A stretch of 64,000 bases of DNA from Alkalibacillus silvisoli (GTDB lineage: Bacteria; Bacillota; Bacilli; Bacillales; Alkalibacillaceae): the NCBI RefSeq assembly GCF_039521975.1, contig NZ_BAAACZ010000005.1, forward strand, positions 124,001 to 188,000. Reading direction: 5' to 3'. Under the pieces are notes generated by a model that saw only the letters and a list, made by a program, of their open reading frames with translations, made no database searches and was not told where the DNA came from. Numbering within the stretch: the stretch's first letter is position 1; every line of letters starts with the position of its first letter. A program made the translations under genes and the position numbers. Of this stretch, positions 43,948 through 53,839 are shown piece after piece.

Positions 43948-44487
43948 TCACACCTCACCCTTTAATTTAGTCCTTACTTGTTGCCATTCATCGTTAAATA
44001 AAGCCATCGGAATCACATCTAAGGCTTGATTATGCTTGATGATATGCTTGATGAATCGCCCTTCTTCAACGAAGCCTAATTTTTTATGATAGTGGAAGCT
44101 TCTAGTATTATTCTCAATGACTTCTGCTAACACTTTTTCTAATCCTTGTTTTAAAAAAATATAATCCAGCGCCAAAATCCCTAAAGCTGTACCAGTTTTA
44201 TTCGGCGGATTTTTTTCGCCAATATAAAACCCCCAATAACATCGTTTAAACCTTTCATGAATATGGTTGAATTGAACTAAACCAAGTGGCGTTTCTTGAT
44301 AGAATAAGAGTTTAACAATGGACTCGTTACTTCTTATCACATTTTCAAACCACTTTTCATGTTCTTCTTTTGTAATGAGGTGATCTGTATACATCATCTC
44401 TCTTACATGAGGTTGATTACGCCACGTTAACACTTGAAGTAAATACGGTTCTGTAAGGTTCTCTAATCGATAATTAGTGAGATCCAC
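43948..44487 (-). CDS. pseH: PseH: UDP-amino-sugar N-acetyltransferase (GNAT)
   Basis: GNAT acetyltransferase of 179 residues that adds the second acetyl group in the pseudaminic pathway. The PseH-type start NYRLENLTEPYLLQVLTWRN, EHEKWFENV, and WGFYIGEKNPPNKTGTALG with FHYHKKLGFVEEG (acetyl-CoA fold) are typical. The start chosen is GTG at 44487, eight bases after GGAGG; the frame extends to 44496. It overlaps pseG by about 14 nt, with pseI following after 3 nt. Confidence 0.9.
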   Translation of the reverse strand: MDLTNYRLENLTEPYLLQVLTWRNQPHVREMMYTDHLITKEEHEKWFENVIRSNESIVKLLFYQETPLGLVQFNHIHERFKRCYWGFYIGEKNPPNKTGTALGILALDYIFLKQGLEKVLAEVIENNTRSFHYHKKLGFVEEGRFIKHIIKHNQALDVIPMALFNDEWQQVRTKLKGEV

Positions 44488-45520
44488 CTGCTTCACCTCC
44501 GTTCATCCACCTCGTTATCTCATTTAAATCAATAACACTAGAAAACAACTCGAATGCGTTACGGCTCATGTGATGAACGTTTTCTGGTAGTGAAATCAAC
44601 TGGTCTATCATAGTTGTAATTTGGCTTGTCGTAACTGTTTCACTTGTACCGAGCGATTGGACGAACCCCAGCTTTTCTGCTGATTGAATGACACCCGTTT
44701 GGTTATTCGCTGTTTCAATGACTAATGCTGGCAACCCTAAATAAGCACGTTCATATGTTGTTGTACCTCCTGCGCCTATTGCTAGGTCTGCTTTAGCCAT
44801 TAATTGAGAGATATAATCAATTGAAACGTGGCAAGTTATATTACTTCGTTTAGCGCACCACTCCTCAATCCAATGCTTAAAGGGATGATCTTGCCCGATG
44901 ACAACATCAACTGTTACAGCATGTGATAACTGCTCGAGCGCTCTTAACACTTTTACTGACTCGCCTGTTTTATCGGAACCGCCGAAAGAAACTAGTAGTC
45001 TATTAACCGATTGACGTATTTTCACACTCTTTCTTGCCTCAATAAATTCTGGCCTTAACAGTAGGAATTTCAACCCTAGTAATTTAACTGCGTCTTTTGG
45101 AACTAATGATTCATAATGAAGGTGGTGGTTCGAGCCTATTTGATAATCGAGTAAAAGGTCACAATCATGTTCACGATCAGCTAAATCGTCAATCACCATT
45201 ATTCGCTCTGTATAGGGGCGTAATACTTTTTCCCATTTTGAATCTAAGCTGTAATGGTCGACTATTAACCAATCGACTAGTTCTTTTTCGATCAGTCGTT
45301 TAGTCTGATTGGCATCTTCAAACAAATCATAGGATGGTGTAATCGATTGACATTGAAAACCATACCCCTTTATTAGATCGATTAAATGACCTCGTAAACA
45401 ACTACAAATAAAGGTAACGCTTGCGCCTTGCTTCTTTAAATGCTCAGCCAAAGTTAAAGAGCGCATGACATGACCTGTGCCAATTTGCCTTGATGCATCT
45501 GTTCTAAAGACAACATTCAT
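44474..45520 (-). CDS. pseG: PseG: UDP-sugar hydrolase (UDP-2,4-diacetamido-trideoxy-altropyranose)
   Basis: Inverting hydrolase of 348 residues with a GT-B fold; it removes UDP from the diacetamido altrose. The N-terminal FRTDASRQIGTGHVMRSLTL, with its essential Gly-x-Gly-His, is the PseG hallmark. VIDDLADREHDCDLLLDYQ and, in the C-terminal lobe, ADLAIGAGGTTTYERAYLGL agree. The start chosen is ATG at 45520, nine bases after AAGGA; an ATG at 45529 makes a 4-nt ATGA overlap with pseF instead. Confidence 0.92.
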   Translation of the reverse strand: MNVVFRTDASRQIGTGHVMRSLTLAEHLKKQGASVTFICSCLRGHLIDLIKGYGFQCQSITPSYDLFEDANQTKRLIEKELVDWLIVDHYSLDSKWEKVLRPYTERIMVIDDLADREHDCDLLLDYQIGSNHHLHYESLVPKDAVKLLGLKFLLLRPEFIEARKSVKIRQSVNRLLVSFGGSDKTGESVKVLRALEQLSHAVTVDVVIGQDHPFKHWIEEWCAKRSNITCHVSIDYISQLMAKADLAIGAGGTTTYERAYLGLPALVIETANNQTGVIQSAEKLGFVQSLGTSETVTTSQITTMIDQLISLPENVHHMSRNAFELFSSVIDLNEITRWMNGGEAGGSH

Positions 45521-45525
45521 TTTAA

Positions 45526-46254
45526 TCATTCCTTTTTTTGTTCAATATGGCTGTTAATGAGGAGCCAGTGAGGATTTTCGTTTAATACTCCAACTACATC
45601 GTTTAACGTAAAATGAGATTTCTCTGCTGCAAGTACATGGATTATTCGCTTGATTAACTCAAAATCCTCAGCTGTATCAACAGTTAAGCGTAGATGACTC
45701 TGATCTTCACTTCTCACAACTTGATCGATATTAAATTGATTGCTCTTATTTATCATATAAGGTGTGACGTGTTCTCTCTCTCGCATGGCCTTTGCGTGAA
45801 TATATGCAAGTCTTAAAGCCTTTATTGTAAAGATTTCAACATCCATTCCACGAGGGTAGGTGCGATCAATCGTATTCGATACATAATCATACGTTTTATT
45901 AGTTAAAAAATGCCCAATAATCGAATCGACTACTGTCGGGTCAATCAATGGGCAATCAGATGTTAAACGTACGATTGCATCTGCTTGAAAGGTGTTAGCT
46001 GCTTCATAATACCGTGACAATACGTCTGTTTCTGAGCCTCTAAAATAATCCATGTTATATTCGTTACAAAACGTTACAATCGCATCATCTTCTAATAAAT
46101 CCGTTGTCGCAACAACCATTGTGTCAATTAACTTCGCCCTTTTCATTTGTTTTAATTGATAAGCTAGTAAGGGCTTTCCTAATACTGGCTTCAATACTTT
46201 ACCTGGTAGTCTAGTTGAACCCATTCGTGCTTGAATGATCGCTACTATTTTCAT
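45526..46254 (-). CDS. pseF: PseF: pseudaminic acid cytidylyltransferase
   Basis: CMP-sugar activating enzyme of 242 residues from the NeuA/SpsF family. AIIQARMGSTRLPGKVLKPV is the nucleotide-binding start; VRLTSDCPLIDPTVVDSII supplies catalytic Asp residues. In a pse cluster, this family activates pseudaminic acid with CTP, the last soluble step. It overlaps pseC by ATGA. Substrate is assigned from context, since SpsF-like proteins elsewhere act in spore coat glycan. Confidence 0.85.
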   Translation of the reverse strand: MKIVAIIQARMGSTRLPGKVLKPVLGKPLLAYQLKQMKRAKLIDTMVVATTDLLEDDAIVTFCNEYNMDYFRGSETDVLSRYYEAANTFQADAIVRLTSDCPLIDPTVVDSIIGHFLTNKTYDYVSNTIDRTYPRGMDVEIFTIKALRLAYIHAKAMREREHVTPYMINKSNQFNIDQVVRSEDQSHLRLTVDTAEDFELIKRIIHVLAAEKSHFTLNDVVGVLNENPHWLLINSHIEQKKE

Positions 46255-47456
46255 GAAGCATCATCTTTTTGGTAGTAATCGATAACTTTATAAACCGCTT
46301 TAACCACATCATCAACATCAGCCTCTGTCATACTCGGAAATAATGGTAATGTAATAAACGATTCGTACAAACTCTCAGCGACTGGACACAAACCTTTTAA
46401 GTAGCCGAGATGTTTATAGTAAGGGTGGTAGTAAACAGGAATGTAATGAACATTAACGCCAATATTCTCAGATTGGAGCGCTTTATAAATCATTTTGCGG
46501 TCTGTTGTTAATTGAGATTGAGCTAGGTGAATGACATACAAATGCCAACTTGATTGTGCTTCTTCGTGAACAAAAGGAGTTGTAATCGCTTGAATAGATT
46601 TAAACGCTTCATCATATCTAGATACCAAGTGCTTTCGCTTTTTTATAAACTGATTGAGCCGCTTTATTTGACTAATGCCTAACGCTGCTTGGAGGTCAGT
46701 CATGCGATAATTAAACCCTAAATGATGCATTTCGTAATACCAAGGACCACCTTGATTCATAAGCTTACTTTCTTCACGTGTGATTCCATGGGTCCGAAAT
46801 TGAATAAGCTTCTCATAATACTTAAAACTATTCGTTGTTATGATGCCTCCTTCACCTGTTGTCATTTGCTTAACTGGATGAAAGCTAAACATCGTCATAT
46901 CACTAATAGAACCAATATGCTTATTCTTATACTTAGCACCAATCGCGTGAGCGGCATCTTCAATAATCGTTAAATTATAGCGTTCAGCTAATCCTGTTAA
47001 GGCATCATAATCACAAGGCTGGCCTGCAAAGTCTACTGGAATAATTGCTTTTGTTTTGGGTGTGATTTGTTTTTCGGCGGCTTTGGGGTCGATATTGTAT
47101 GTCTTTTCATCAACATCACTAAACACTACATTCGCCCCTTGATAACGTGGTGCATTCGCACTTGTAACAAATGTGAGTGGCGTTGTTATTACTTCATCAC
47201 CTTCATTAATTCCAGCTGCAAAACAAGCCGCATGTAAAGCAGCTGTTCCATTTGTAAATGAAACAGCATACTTAGCTCCGACATAACTAGCAATCGCCTT
47301 TTCAAACTGTTCGATTTTGGGCCCTGTCGTTAAAAAATCGCTTTTTAATACGTCTGTTACTGCTCGAATGTCATCATCATGAATAGCTTGCCGACCATAA
47401 GGTAAAAATTCTCTTCTGACAGGAGTACCCCCGTGAATAGCTAATTTTGGCTTCAT
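46251..47456 (-). CDS. pseC: PseC: UDP-4-keto-sugar aminotransferase
   Basis: PLP-dependent DegT/DnrJ/EryC1 aminotransferase of 401 residues forming the 4-amino altrose. FLTTGPKIEQFEKAIASYVG, SFTNGTAALHAACFAAGI, DAAHAIGAKYKNKHIGS, and the PLP-Lys site FSFHPVKQMTTGEGGIITTN are complete. The start chosen is ATG at 47456, which overlaps the epimerase gene by ATGA; the longer frame lies within that gene. Second enzyme of the pathway after PseB. Confidence 0.92.
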   Translation of the reverse strand: MKPKLAIHGGTPVRREFLPYGRQAIHDDDIRAVTDVLKSDFLTTGPKIEQFEKAIASYVGAKYAVSFTNGTAALHAACFAAGINEGDEVITTPLTFVTSANAPRYQGANVVFSDVDEKTYNIDPKAAEKQITPKTKAIIPVDFAGQPCDYDALTGLAERYNLTIIEDAAHAIGAKYKNKHIGSISDMTMFSFHPVKQMTTGEGGIITTNSFKYYEKLIQFRTHGITREESKLMNQGGPWYYEMHHLGFNYRMTDLQAALGISQIKRLNQFIKKRKHLVSRYDEAFKSIQAITTPFVHEEAQSSWHLYVIHLAQSQLTTDRKMIYKALQSENIGVNVHYIPVYYHPYYKHLGYLKGLCPVAESLYESFITLPLFPSMTEADVDDVVKAVYKVIDYYQKDDAS

Positions 47457-48412
47457 GATGAACCACCTAATAAATCTGTCGTTTGAACCCATTCTTCTGT
47501 TCGTTTAATGCCTTCTTCTAAGGATACAGTTGGCTCCCAGTTTAGAAGTGATTTTGCCCGATTATAATTACACGTTAGCTTATTGATTTCACTTTGTGGG
47601 TGAATGTGTTTGACATGCTTAATTTGATTTTGATCGTCTACAATCATCTTGGCTAAATCATTAATCGTGATATCCTCACCTAAACCTGCATTTAAAATCT
47701 CTCCATTTACGCGGTCTGATAATCCTGCTTCAACAACGAAATGAGCACAGTCCTCAACATATAATAAATCACGCGTTTGGGTACCATCACCATATATTTC
47801 AACGGGGTTTCCATCTAGTTTATTTTTAATAAAAATCGCAACAACTCCGCCTTCTCCACCTGTTTTCTGAAATGGTCCGTACGTATTAAAAGGTCTTAAG
47901 ACGACGGTTGGTAATCCATAGGCGTGGTAATACGATAACACCATATTTTCAGCGGCAATTTTACTTCCTGCATAGGGTGAAGCCGGTTTAACCGGGTCTG
48001 TTTCTGTAATTCCTGCTTCAGAACTAGCACGCTCATATACCATACACGTACTCATAAATACCATTTTCACTTGATTTTTTAAGCAAAGTTGTAGTAAATG
48101 AAATGTTCCAACCGTATCATTCATAAAGGTCGCCATAGGGTCATCAATACTGTCTTGAACATTAATACTCGCCGCTAAGTGATAACAAATGTCAAAGTCT
48201 GATGAAGAAAATAAATCCTCCAAAGTTTTTAAATGCTTAATATCACCTTGGGTCATACCCATAAAAGTTTCATACTTCATTAAATCTTCAAGGTTTTCAG
48301 GCCGACCATTCGATAAATCATCAAGCACCCAGACACGATTCCCTTGTTCAAGCAATCGTTTTACAACCCAACGCCCGATAAAGCCAGCCCCTCCTGTCAC
48401 TAATAGATTCAT
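47453..48412 (-). CDS. NAD-dependent sugar epimerase/dehydratase
   Basis: Extended SDR of 319 residues. Cofactor site TGGAGFIGRWVVKRLLEQG, catalytic Y-x3-K in SPYAGSKIAAENM, FNTYGPFQ, then GDGTQTRDLLYVEDCA. It resembles UDP-glucose 4-epimerase and dTDP-glucose dehydratase-like enzymes that prepare nucleotide sugars. It is not a required pseudaminic step, so it may make another sugar of the same glycan. It sits in the operon between two coupled genes. GGAGG upstream. Confidence 0.87.
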   Translation of the reverse strand: MNLLVTGGAGFIGRWVVKRLLEQGNRVWVLDDLSNGRPENLEDLMKYETFMGMTQGDIKHLKTLEDLFSSSDFDICYHLAASINVQDSIDDPMATFMNDTVGTFHLLQLCLKNQVKMVFMSTCMVYERASSEAGITETDPVKPASPYAGSKIAAENMVLSYYHAYGLPTVVLRPFNTYGPFQKTGGEGGVVAIFIKNKLDGNPVEIYGDGTQTRDLLYVEDCAHFVVEAGLSDRVNGEILNAGLGEDITINDLAKMIVDDQNQIKHVKHIHPQSEINKLTCNYNRAKSLLNWEPTVSLEEGIKRTEEWVQTTDLLGGSS

Positions 48413-48433
48413 ATAAACTTCCTCCTTTAACTC

Positions 48434-49849
48434 TTAAGATATTCGACTGATTAATTCGCTTAATCGCTCACCCGATAAAATGTGCTGGTTCGGATACGCT
48501 ACTTTAATAAATTGTTGCCTGCTATCATTTAATTCTTTCTGCTTCACACGATTACTAAAATATTCAACGACTAATTCTCCTAGCTTTTCAGGGTCTGATT
48601 GGACTAAATCCCCAAGCTGATCATAGTAACCGGTGTATCCTGGAAACGATTTATTTAAAATAAAAACAGGCCTATTATTCAGCATAGATTCTAGTGCAAT
48701 TGTTGAAGAATAAGTGACGACCGCATCAGCATGGTGTATCGCATCATATAAGTGGATCCCTTTAGTCGATTTAATAAATGGAAATTCCTTTTGTAATAGA
48801 TGACTCTTCTTATTAGGGAAATCTCTTAAAATCAGATTAAATTGACCTGATTGGCTAATGACTTTGATAAACTTACGCCATTCATCTAATTGACTATTGC
48901 TTCTTACGCCAATCAGTATGGTTTTCTTATGACGATCAAGCTTTAATTTCCTTTGAAACTTAATTTGAGATATTGTTTTGCGGTTTCCTACTTCATCAAA
49001 TCTTGGATGCCCGATCATTTTAAGCCCTGAAGCTTGAACTCCTTTTTGCTGATACCAATCCTTTTCAAAAGAACCATAGATCGCATCAATGTCAGCAATC
49101 TTAGGTAAGTAACCAAATTCACCTGAAATAATCCCATGCTGCATACATATAGTCGGTATCCCGAATTGAGCCGCCACAAGCACTAAGGTGCGTGTTTCAG
49201 GATAGTGTGTTGATGGAACAATTACACATGAAGTTTTAACATTGGCAAATAATTTGTGGGATTCTTCTATTCTATAAATTATCTTTTTAATTTGAGCGTT
49301 TAAGGTTGATTGAAAAGTCGAATTAAATAATGGATGACCTTGGTGATGGTTGATGATTCTTTTCACCTTATTAAGACACTTGTCGATTGATTTAGAATCA
49401 GTCGATGCTTCTTCATGAAATTCATCAAAATAAACAATTGGAATATTTTTCGGTTTAGTGTTCTTTTTATACGAACGTTCTTGTAGCATGAGTGTCTTGT
49501 TTGGATTGAACTGAGAATTAAGCGTACTAGAAGGAAAGCGAAGTAAGTTATACACATCGTGCAATATGACCTTTCCATCAGAGTTAGGTTTTATTTCAAG
49601 AGCACGATGCTTTTTCACAAATTGATTAAATCTCTTTTGTACTTCAAGTCCAGTTTTTAAGGGATGATTTAATTGATTAGAGAATGATGGCTTTGATAGT
49701 TTTGCTTGTAAAGTGTCGTTTTTACGAATTAAACTTCGGAAATGACAGAGATAGGCCAATGAATAGCCTTTATATTTAACATTCTTAAATAATTCCAAGA
49801 AGTCAAGATAAAGTGTCCAATAGTGTTGTTCATACAGGTGTTTGTCCAT
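48434..49849 (-). CDS. Predicted GT-B glycosyltransferase, paralogue 1
   Basis: Protein of 471 residues. The N-terminal half is helical and unfamiliar (EQHYWTLYLDFLELFKNVKY). The C-terminal half has GT-B or CDP-glycerol-transferase-like features: FGIPTICMQHGIISGEFGYL, MIGHPRFDEV, LILRDFPNKK, and ADAVVTYSSTIALESMLNNR followed by a PVFI loop. It is clearly homologous over its length to the protein at 51062. A transfer step onto the pseudaminic glycan, or pseudaminic transfer itself, is inferred from location. AAAGGGTGA upstream; pseB ends just ahead. Confidence 0.6.
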   Translation of the reverse strand: MDKHLYEQHYWTLYLDFLELFKNVKYKGYSLAYLCHFRSLIRKNDTLQAKLSKPSFSNQLNHPLKTGLEVQKRFNQFVKKHRALEIKPNSDGKVILHDVYNLLRFPSSTLNSQFNPNKTLMLQERSYKKNTKPKNIPIVYFDEFHEEASTDSKSIDKCLNKVKRIINHHQGHPLFNSTFQSTLNAQIKKIIYRIEESHKLFANVKTSCVIVPSTHYPETRTLVLVAAQFGIPTICMQHGIISGEFGYLPKIADIDAIYGSFEKDWYQQKGVQASGLKMIGHPRFDEVGNRKTISQIKFQRKLKLDRHKKTILIGVRSNSQLDEWRKFIKVISQSGQFNLILRDFPNKKSHLLQKEFPFIKSTKGIHLYDAIHHADAVVTYSSTIALESMLNNRPVFILNKSFPGYTGYYDQLGDLVQSDPEKLGELVVEYFSNRVKQKELNDSRQQFIKVAYPNQHILSGERLSELISRIS

Positions 49850-49856
49850 TTTCTCA

Positions 49857-50846
49857 TCACCCTTTCAACAAATTCTCTTCTTGTAATAATTGAATAATCT
49901 CTTCTTTTGAAATTGGTGTTGGTTGATTTGAATCATATGTGCCTGGCGTAACACGGGGACTAGTGGACTGTGCTGGCCCATTAATACTAAACATATCACC
50001 TAAGTCATAGGCTTTAAGTGACTCATCATAAGTCATTAATTCTTCATATCGTTTTTCACCTGGACGTAAACCCATTTCGACTATTTGAATATCATGATGA
50101 TTTAGCCCATACTGTTCACACGTTCTATTAATGACGACGTTGGCTAGATCTTTTAGTTTAATTACAGGCATTTTCAACACGAAAACCTCGCCACCTTGTG
50201 ACCTTGTAATTGCTTTAATCATCAAGGTCACTGCCTGATCTGGAGTCATCATAAACCGAGTCATTTCAAGGTCTGTTACAGTAATGGAGCTCTGTGTTGT
50301 AATTTGTTTTTGAAATAGCGGAATGACTGAACCACGCGAACCCATGACATTACCAAACCTGACGACTGCAATAGTAGGTGTGTGCTCACCTTGCTCAGTT
50401 GCTTGAATCATCCGCTCAGCCATCAATTTTGTCGCGCCATAAGTATTTGTCGGTGATACAGCTTTGTCAGAACTGGATAACAAAACTTTATTCACTTGTT
50501 GCTCACCGGCCGCCTGGATCACGTTATACGTTCCTTTCACATTCGTTTGTACCGCTTCATAAGGGTGATTTTCACAGGCTGGCACATGCTTCATAGCCGC
50601 CAAATGGAAAACAAAATCCATATCAGCCATCGCATTATAAAGACTCACATAATTACGGACATCACCAATGATATATTGAAGATTCCCATAGTCCTTTAAC
50701 TCATTATATTGAACATATTGTTTATACTCATCGCGACTATACACTCGTATTAATGCTGGTTTTTCATTTAATAGCTTTTTAATCAGATGCTTCCCTATAG
50801 CACCTGTTCCTCCTGTTATTAATATTTTTTTACCTGTAAACGACAT
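49857..50846 (-). CDS. pseB: PseB: UDP-GlcNAc 4,6-dehydratase (5-inverting)
   Basis: First enzyme of the pathway, 329 residues, an extended SDR. ILITGGTGAIGKHLIKKLL (NADP site), FHLAAMKHVPACENHPYEAV, LLSSSDKAVSPTNTYGATKL (Ser-x-Lys and Tyr-x3-Lys), and RFGNVMGSRGSVIPLFQKQI are diagnostic of PseB/FlaA1-type inverting dehydratases. No membrane segment, so it is soluble, unlike CapD/PglF types. GAGGGAG upstream. A 215-bp gap separates it from the upstream paralogue 2 gene, so an extra promoter is possible. Confidence 0.94.
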   Translation of the reverse strand: MSFTGKKILITGGTGAIGKHLIKKLLNEKPALIRVYSRDEYKQYVQYNELKDYGNLQYIIGDVRNYVSLYNAMADMDFVFHLAAMKHVPACENHPYEAVQTNVKGTYNVIQAAGEQQVNKVLLSSSDKAVSPTNTYGATKLMAERMIQATEQGEHTPTIAVVRFGNVMGSRGSVIPLFQKQITTQSSITVTDLEMTRFMMTPDQAVTLMIKAITRSQGGEVFVLKMPVIKLKDLANVVINRTCEQYGLNHHDIQIVEMGLRPGEKRYEELMTYDESLKAYDLGDMFSINGPAQSTSPRVTPGTYDSNQPTPISKEEIIQLLQEENLLKG

Positions 50847-51061
50847 GTCGCTCCCTCTTTCCTTAGTCTTACATCATTGAATCTAGTCGCTAATAACGAC
50901 ATAAGAGTTCAATATATTACATTATTATTATCATTTAATAGATTTCGTATGGACGTGAGTAAGTGGATTTAAAGAATATGTGGAAGACTAGGTGGAGGAA
51001 AGCTGTTACGCCATATTCGCTCATTACAACACAACAACTCATTATTTTTTAACAAAGCTTC

Positions 51062-52369
51062 TCAAAATGTTCTTTTTAACAATTTCACTAGTTCGTTTAA
51101 TGATGAAGCAGATGATGAAAAATAATGATCTTTTATATAGTCTTGCCTTACTTGGTCCGCTTCAGCTTTTAATCCATCTTGAAAAAATGAGATGACGTGA
51201 TTCGCTATTTTGCCTGCTTCTTCATAAAAGAACGCCCCGATTGACTCGAAAGTTCTAACTGGGATTAACTGTTCACTTTTCCAGATAAAAACGGGTTTAT
51301 TAAAAAGCATAGCCTCTAGGACAACGGTCGATTCATAACTAATCACACAGTCAGACCTCGCGATGAGTTCATGTAAATGTGCTTTATTATTAATGACGAT
51401 ATGCTTTGAAGGCCTAATTTCCTTTCTTAGCTTTTTTAAGCTTGTGCGTGGTTTTAAAATCAAATCATACCCTTGACGTTCTAATTTGTTTATGATTGTT
51501 CGTGTTTGTTCAAATTGCTCATGATGACATATGAGTAATATGATCGGCTGTTTACGCTTCGGGTTTTGGCTTCTTTTAGAGCGTTTCATATTCATAATAG
51601 GATCAAACCGTGGATGACCTAATGGATGGACTGTTGATGGGTTAACTCCATATTGTTTATACAAATCTTGCTCATAAGAACTATAAACGACTAAGTGATC
51701 AGCTACTTTCGGTAAATAGCCTAAAGGAGAAGCAATAATTCCATGTTGCAAACAAACCGTAGGAATTCCATTTCGTCTAGCTACATAAGTTAACACACGA
51801 CTTTTCAGTTCATTCGTCGTGCCAATAACTAATGCTTTCATAGGATTCTGTTCAATTAATTTCATTGCAGCTATTAAACTAGCTATAATCATGGGTATTT
51901 CATTTAAAAAGTATTTTTGAAAAGCCGGGTCTCCTAAAATTGGGTGATGTTCTATACTCTTAAACATGACCTTAGCTTGTTCTTGATATCGTTTTGCGTG
52001 AATTGATTTTATATATGATTCTTTTACTAATGTCTTTTTGGATAACCAGATTATTTCACCTTGTTCAAATTGACGCACTATTTGCTTTTTAGGTAGACGA
52101 AGTAAATGGTCATAAAAACCAATTGGTAGAGAGCTTTTTGGTTTACTGTTACTGATCATACGAGGCTCATTTAATACGAATTCCTTTTGTAAATTAATAT
52201 ATTGTGTTGCTGAATTTTCCTTAAAATAATTGATCACGCGATGATTTGAGGTTGTGTTTCTGAAATAATGACTGAACAAGGCAATCGGATACCCGTGATA
52301 TTGCAATGACTTAAATTGCTTTAGAAATGTTATATAGGTGAACCAATAATTTCGTTCGTCAATAGCCAT
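51062..52369 (-). CDS. Predicted GT-B glycosyltransferase, paralogue 2
   Basis: Protein of 435 residues homologous to the 48434 gene product. Shared N-terminus (ERNYWFTYITFLKQFKSLQY), RRNGIPTVCLQHGIIASPLG, PLGHPRFDPI, LILKPRTSLKK, and SDCVISYESTVVLEAMLFNK then PVFIWKS. The C-terminal pattern resembles CDP-glycerol glycerophosphotransferases and UDP-GlcNAc 2-epimerase folds. The start chosen is ATG at 52369, six bases after AGAAGGGTG; the longer frame overlaps the upstream gene. Two such proteins suggest two linkages in the polymer. Confidence 0.6.
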   Translation of the reverse strand: MAIDERNYWFTYITFLKQFKSLQYHGYPIALFSHYFRNTTSNHRVINYFKENSATQYINLQKEFVLNEPRMISNSKPKSSLPIGFYDHLLRLPKKQIVRQFEQGEIIWLSKKTLVKESYIKSIHAKRYQEQAKVMFKSIEHHPILGDPAFQKYFLNEIPMIIASLIAAMKLIEQNPMKALVIGTTNELKSRVLTYVARRNGIPTVCLQHGIIASPLGYLPKVADHLVVYSSYEQDLYKQYGVNPSTVHPLGHPRFDPIMNMKRSKRSQNPKRKQPIILLICHHEQFEQTRTIINKLERQGYDLILKPRTSLKKLRKEIRPSKHIVINNKAHLHELIARSDCVISYESTVVLEAMLFNKPVFIWKSEQLIPVRTFESIGAFFYEEAGKIANHVISFFQDGLKAEADQVRQDYIKDHYFSSSASSLNELVKLLKRTF

Positions 52370-52374
52370 GTACT

Positions 52375-53610
52375 TCACCCTTCTAGCCAAACCTCAAAAA
52401 CATCACGACCAAGCATTGTTATACCTATTTTTGATTGATGACCTTCAATAGAGTCCAATTGCCTAAAGAACTTCCGAATATCTTGGTCTGTTAAACGTGT
52501 GAATCGTTCACGGGCTTTTTTACTGCGTTTAATTGGATTAGGTTGAAAAGTGTTAGTAGGATGTGATTCGACATCAAGTTGCTTCATCGCGTCAATGATT
52601 TGTTCATAGGCAGGTGTTTTCCATCCTGAAATATAATGCGTTAAGACGTTATGCTGTTTACGTGTCTTTTCGTGAGTACTATAGCCATTATGAATTGAGT
52701 CTATAATGTCATCTGTTGTTATAGCTTTATAGCTAAATTGATTAGGAAGGAAAACATCGTAACGCTCATCTTCAATAGGCATATAAGAAATTACAGGCTT
52801 TTCTAGTAAATAGGCTTCGATTCCTGTCGTACACCCATTGTGGATGACTAATTCTGATGCTAAAATCCAATCCACTACATTTCCAAATGGAGCAACGACA
52901 ACATTTGAATAGCTTGAAAACCTTTTCCGATACGCGTTATAGTTTTCATTTGGATGAGGTCTAACGACAATTGTTTTAGAGGGATTCTTATGACTTAACT
53001 CACCAATTAATTCTATAAAATGTTGAAACAGTTTTTTCATGTAAGGATACTGTTCATGTTGTGGATTTTTTTTACGTTTGTTCCGAGAATTAAAAATCGC
53101 AAACCGAGTATTGACTAAAATATAATCGCCGTATGACTGTTTCAAGTTTTCGACACGGTCGTTATAAAGCGGGCGATACTTCTTTTTAAGTAGGTCAAAG
53201 CGTGGATTACCAGTTAATAAACATTTTTCCATTAAAGATGGCGCCAAATCAGTGATCACACCTTTTTGAAAAGCACCCCAACAATAGATCTCATCAAGCT
53301 TTTTTGAAAGTGAAGGACTCATCCGCTCCTGAATATATAACTTCGGATTATTAATAATTAACCCTTCTTCATCTAACTCTACAAGCTTATTACCCGCCTC
53401 TTTCATCTTTTTAATAACACGCGACTTATAGCGTTCTGGATAACCCTTGGTTAAATAAATTCCACACGGCATAGCTGTTGCTGCTTGCTCAACTGCAATT
53501 TGTTCACCAACGACAACCCGAAAACCTTCCCGTGCCGCATGATAAGCCAGTAACAATTTCGCATCTAACTCCCGTACCCTCACCTCAACTGGTAAGTATA
53601 AATACTTCAT
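52375..53610 (-). CDS. Surface carbohydrate biosynthesis protein
   Basis: Protein of 411 residues. It begins YLYLPVEVRVRELDAKLLLA, the opening typical of the 'surface carbohydrate biosynthesis' family, followed by TGNPRFDLLKKKYRPLYN, TIVVRPHPNENYNAYRKRF, and a GT-B-like ASELVIHNGCTTGIEAYLLE motif. The family occurs in capsule and sugar-polymer loci and is structurally close to polymer GTs; the exact reaction is unknown. It heads the minus-strand cluster. GGCGAGG upstream. Confidence 0.75.
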   Translation of the reverse strand: MKYLYLPVEVRVRELDAKLLLAYHAAREGFRVVVGEQIAVEQAATAMPCGIYLTKGYPERYKSRVIKKMKEAGNKLVELDEEGLIINNPKLYIQERMSPSLSKKLDEIYCWGAFQKGVITDLAPSLMEKCLLTGNPRFDLLKKKYRPLYNDRVENLKQSYGDYILVNTRFAIFNSRNKRKKNPQHEQYPYMKKLFQHFIELIGELSHKNPSKTIVVRPHPNENYNAYRKRFSSYSNVVVAPFGNVVDWILASELVIHNGCTTGIEAYLLEKPVISYMPIEDERYDVFLPNQFSYKAITTDDIIDSIHNGYSTHEKTRKQHNVLTHYISGWKTPAYEQIIDAMKQLDVESHPTNTFQPNPIKRSKKARERFTRLTDQDIRKFFRQLDSIEGHQSKIGITMLGRDVFEVWLEG

Positions 53611-53839
53611 TCAAACCTCGCCTTTCTTGGATTTTATATAATATATGAATCTATTAAATGATGTGACAAGAAAAAGTGTGATTGGAATGAGTTGAAGAGG
53701 GTCCTTGATACGCGTTTGCCTATAACCTTTTCCTAAACTATCAACACGATCATCAAGATAAAAGCTTCCTAGACTTGATAAAAATCAAACCAAATGAACT
53801 GATCAAAGCTTATGTCAAATGAATCTTACTGAGAGTTCA

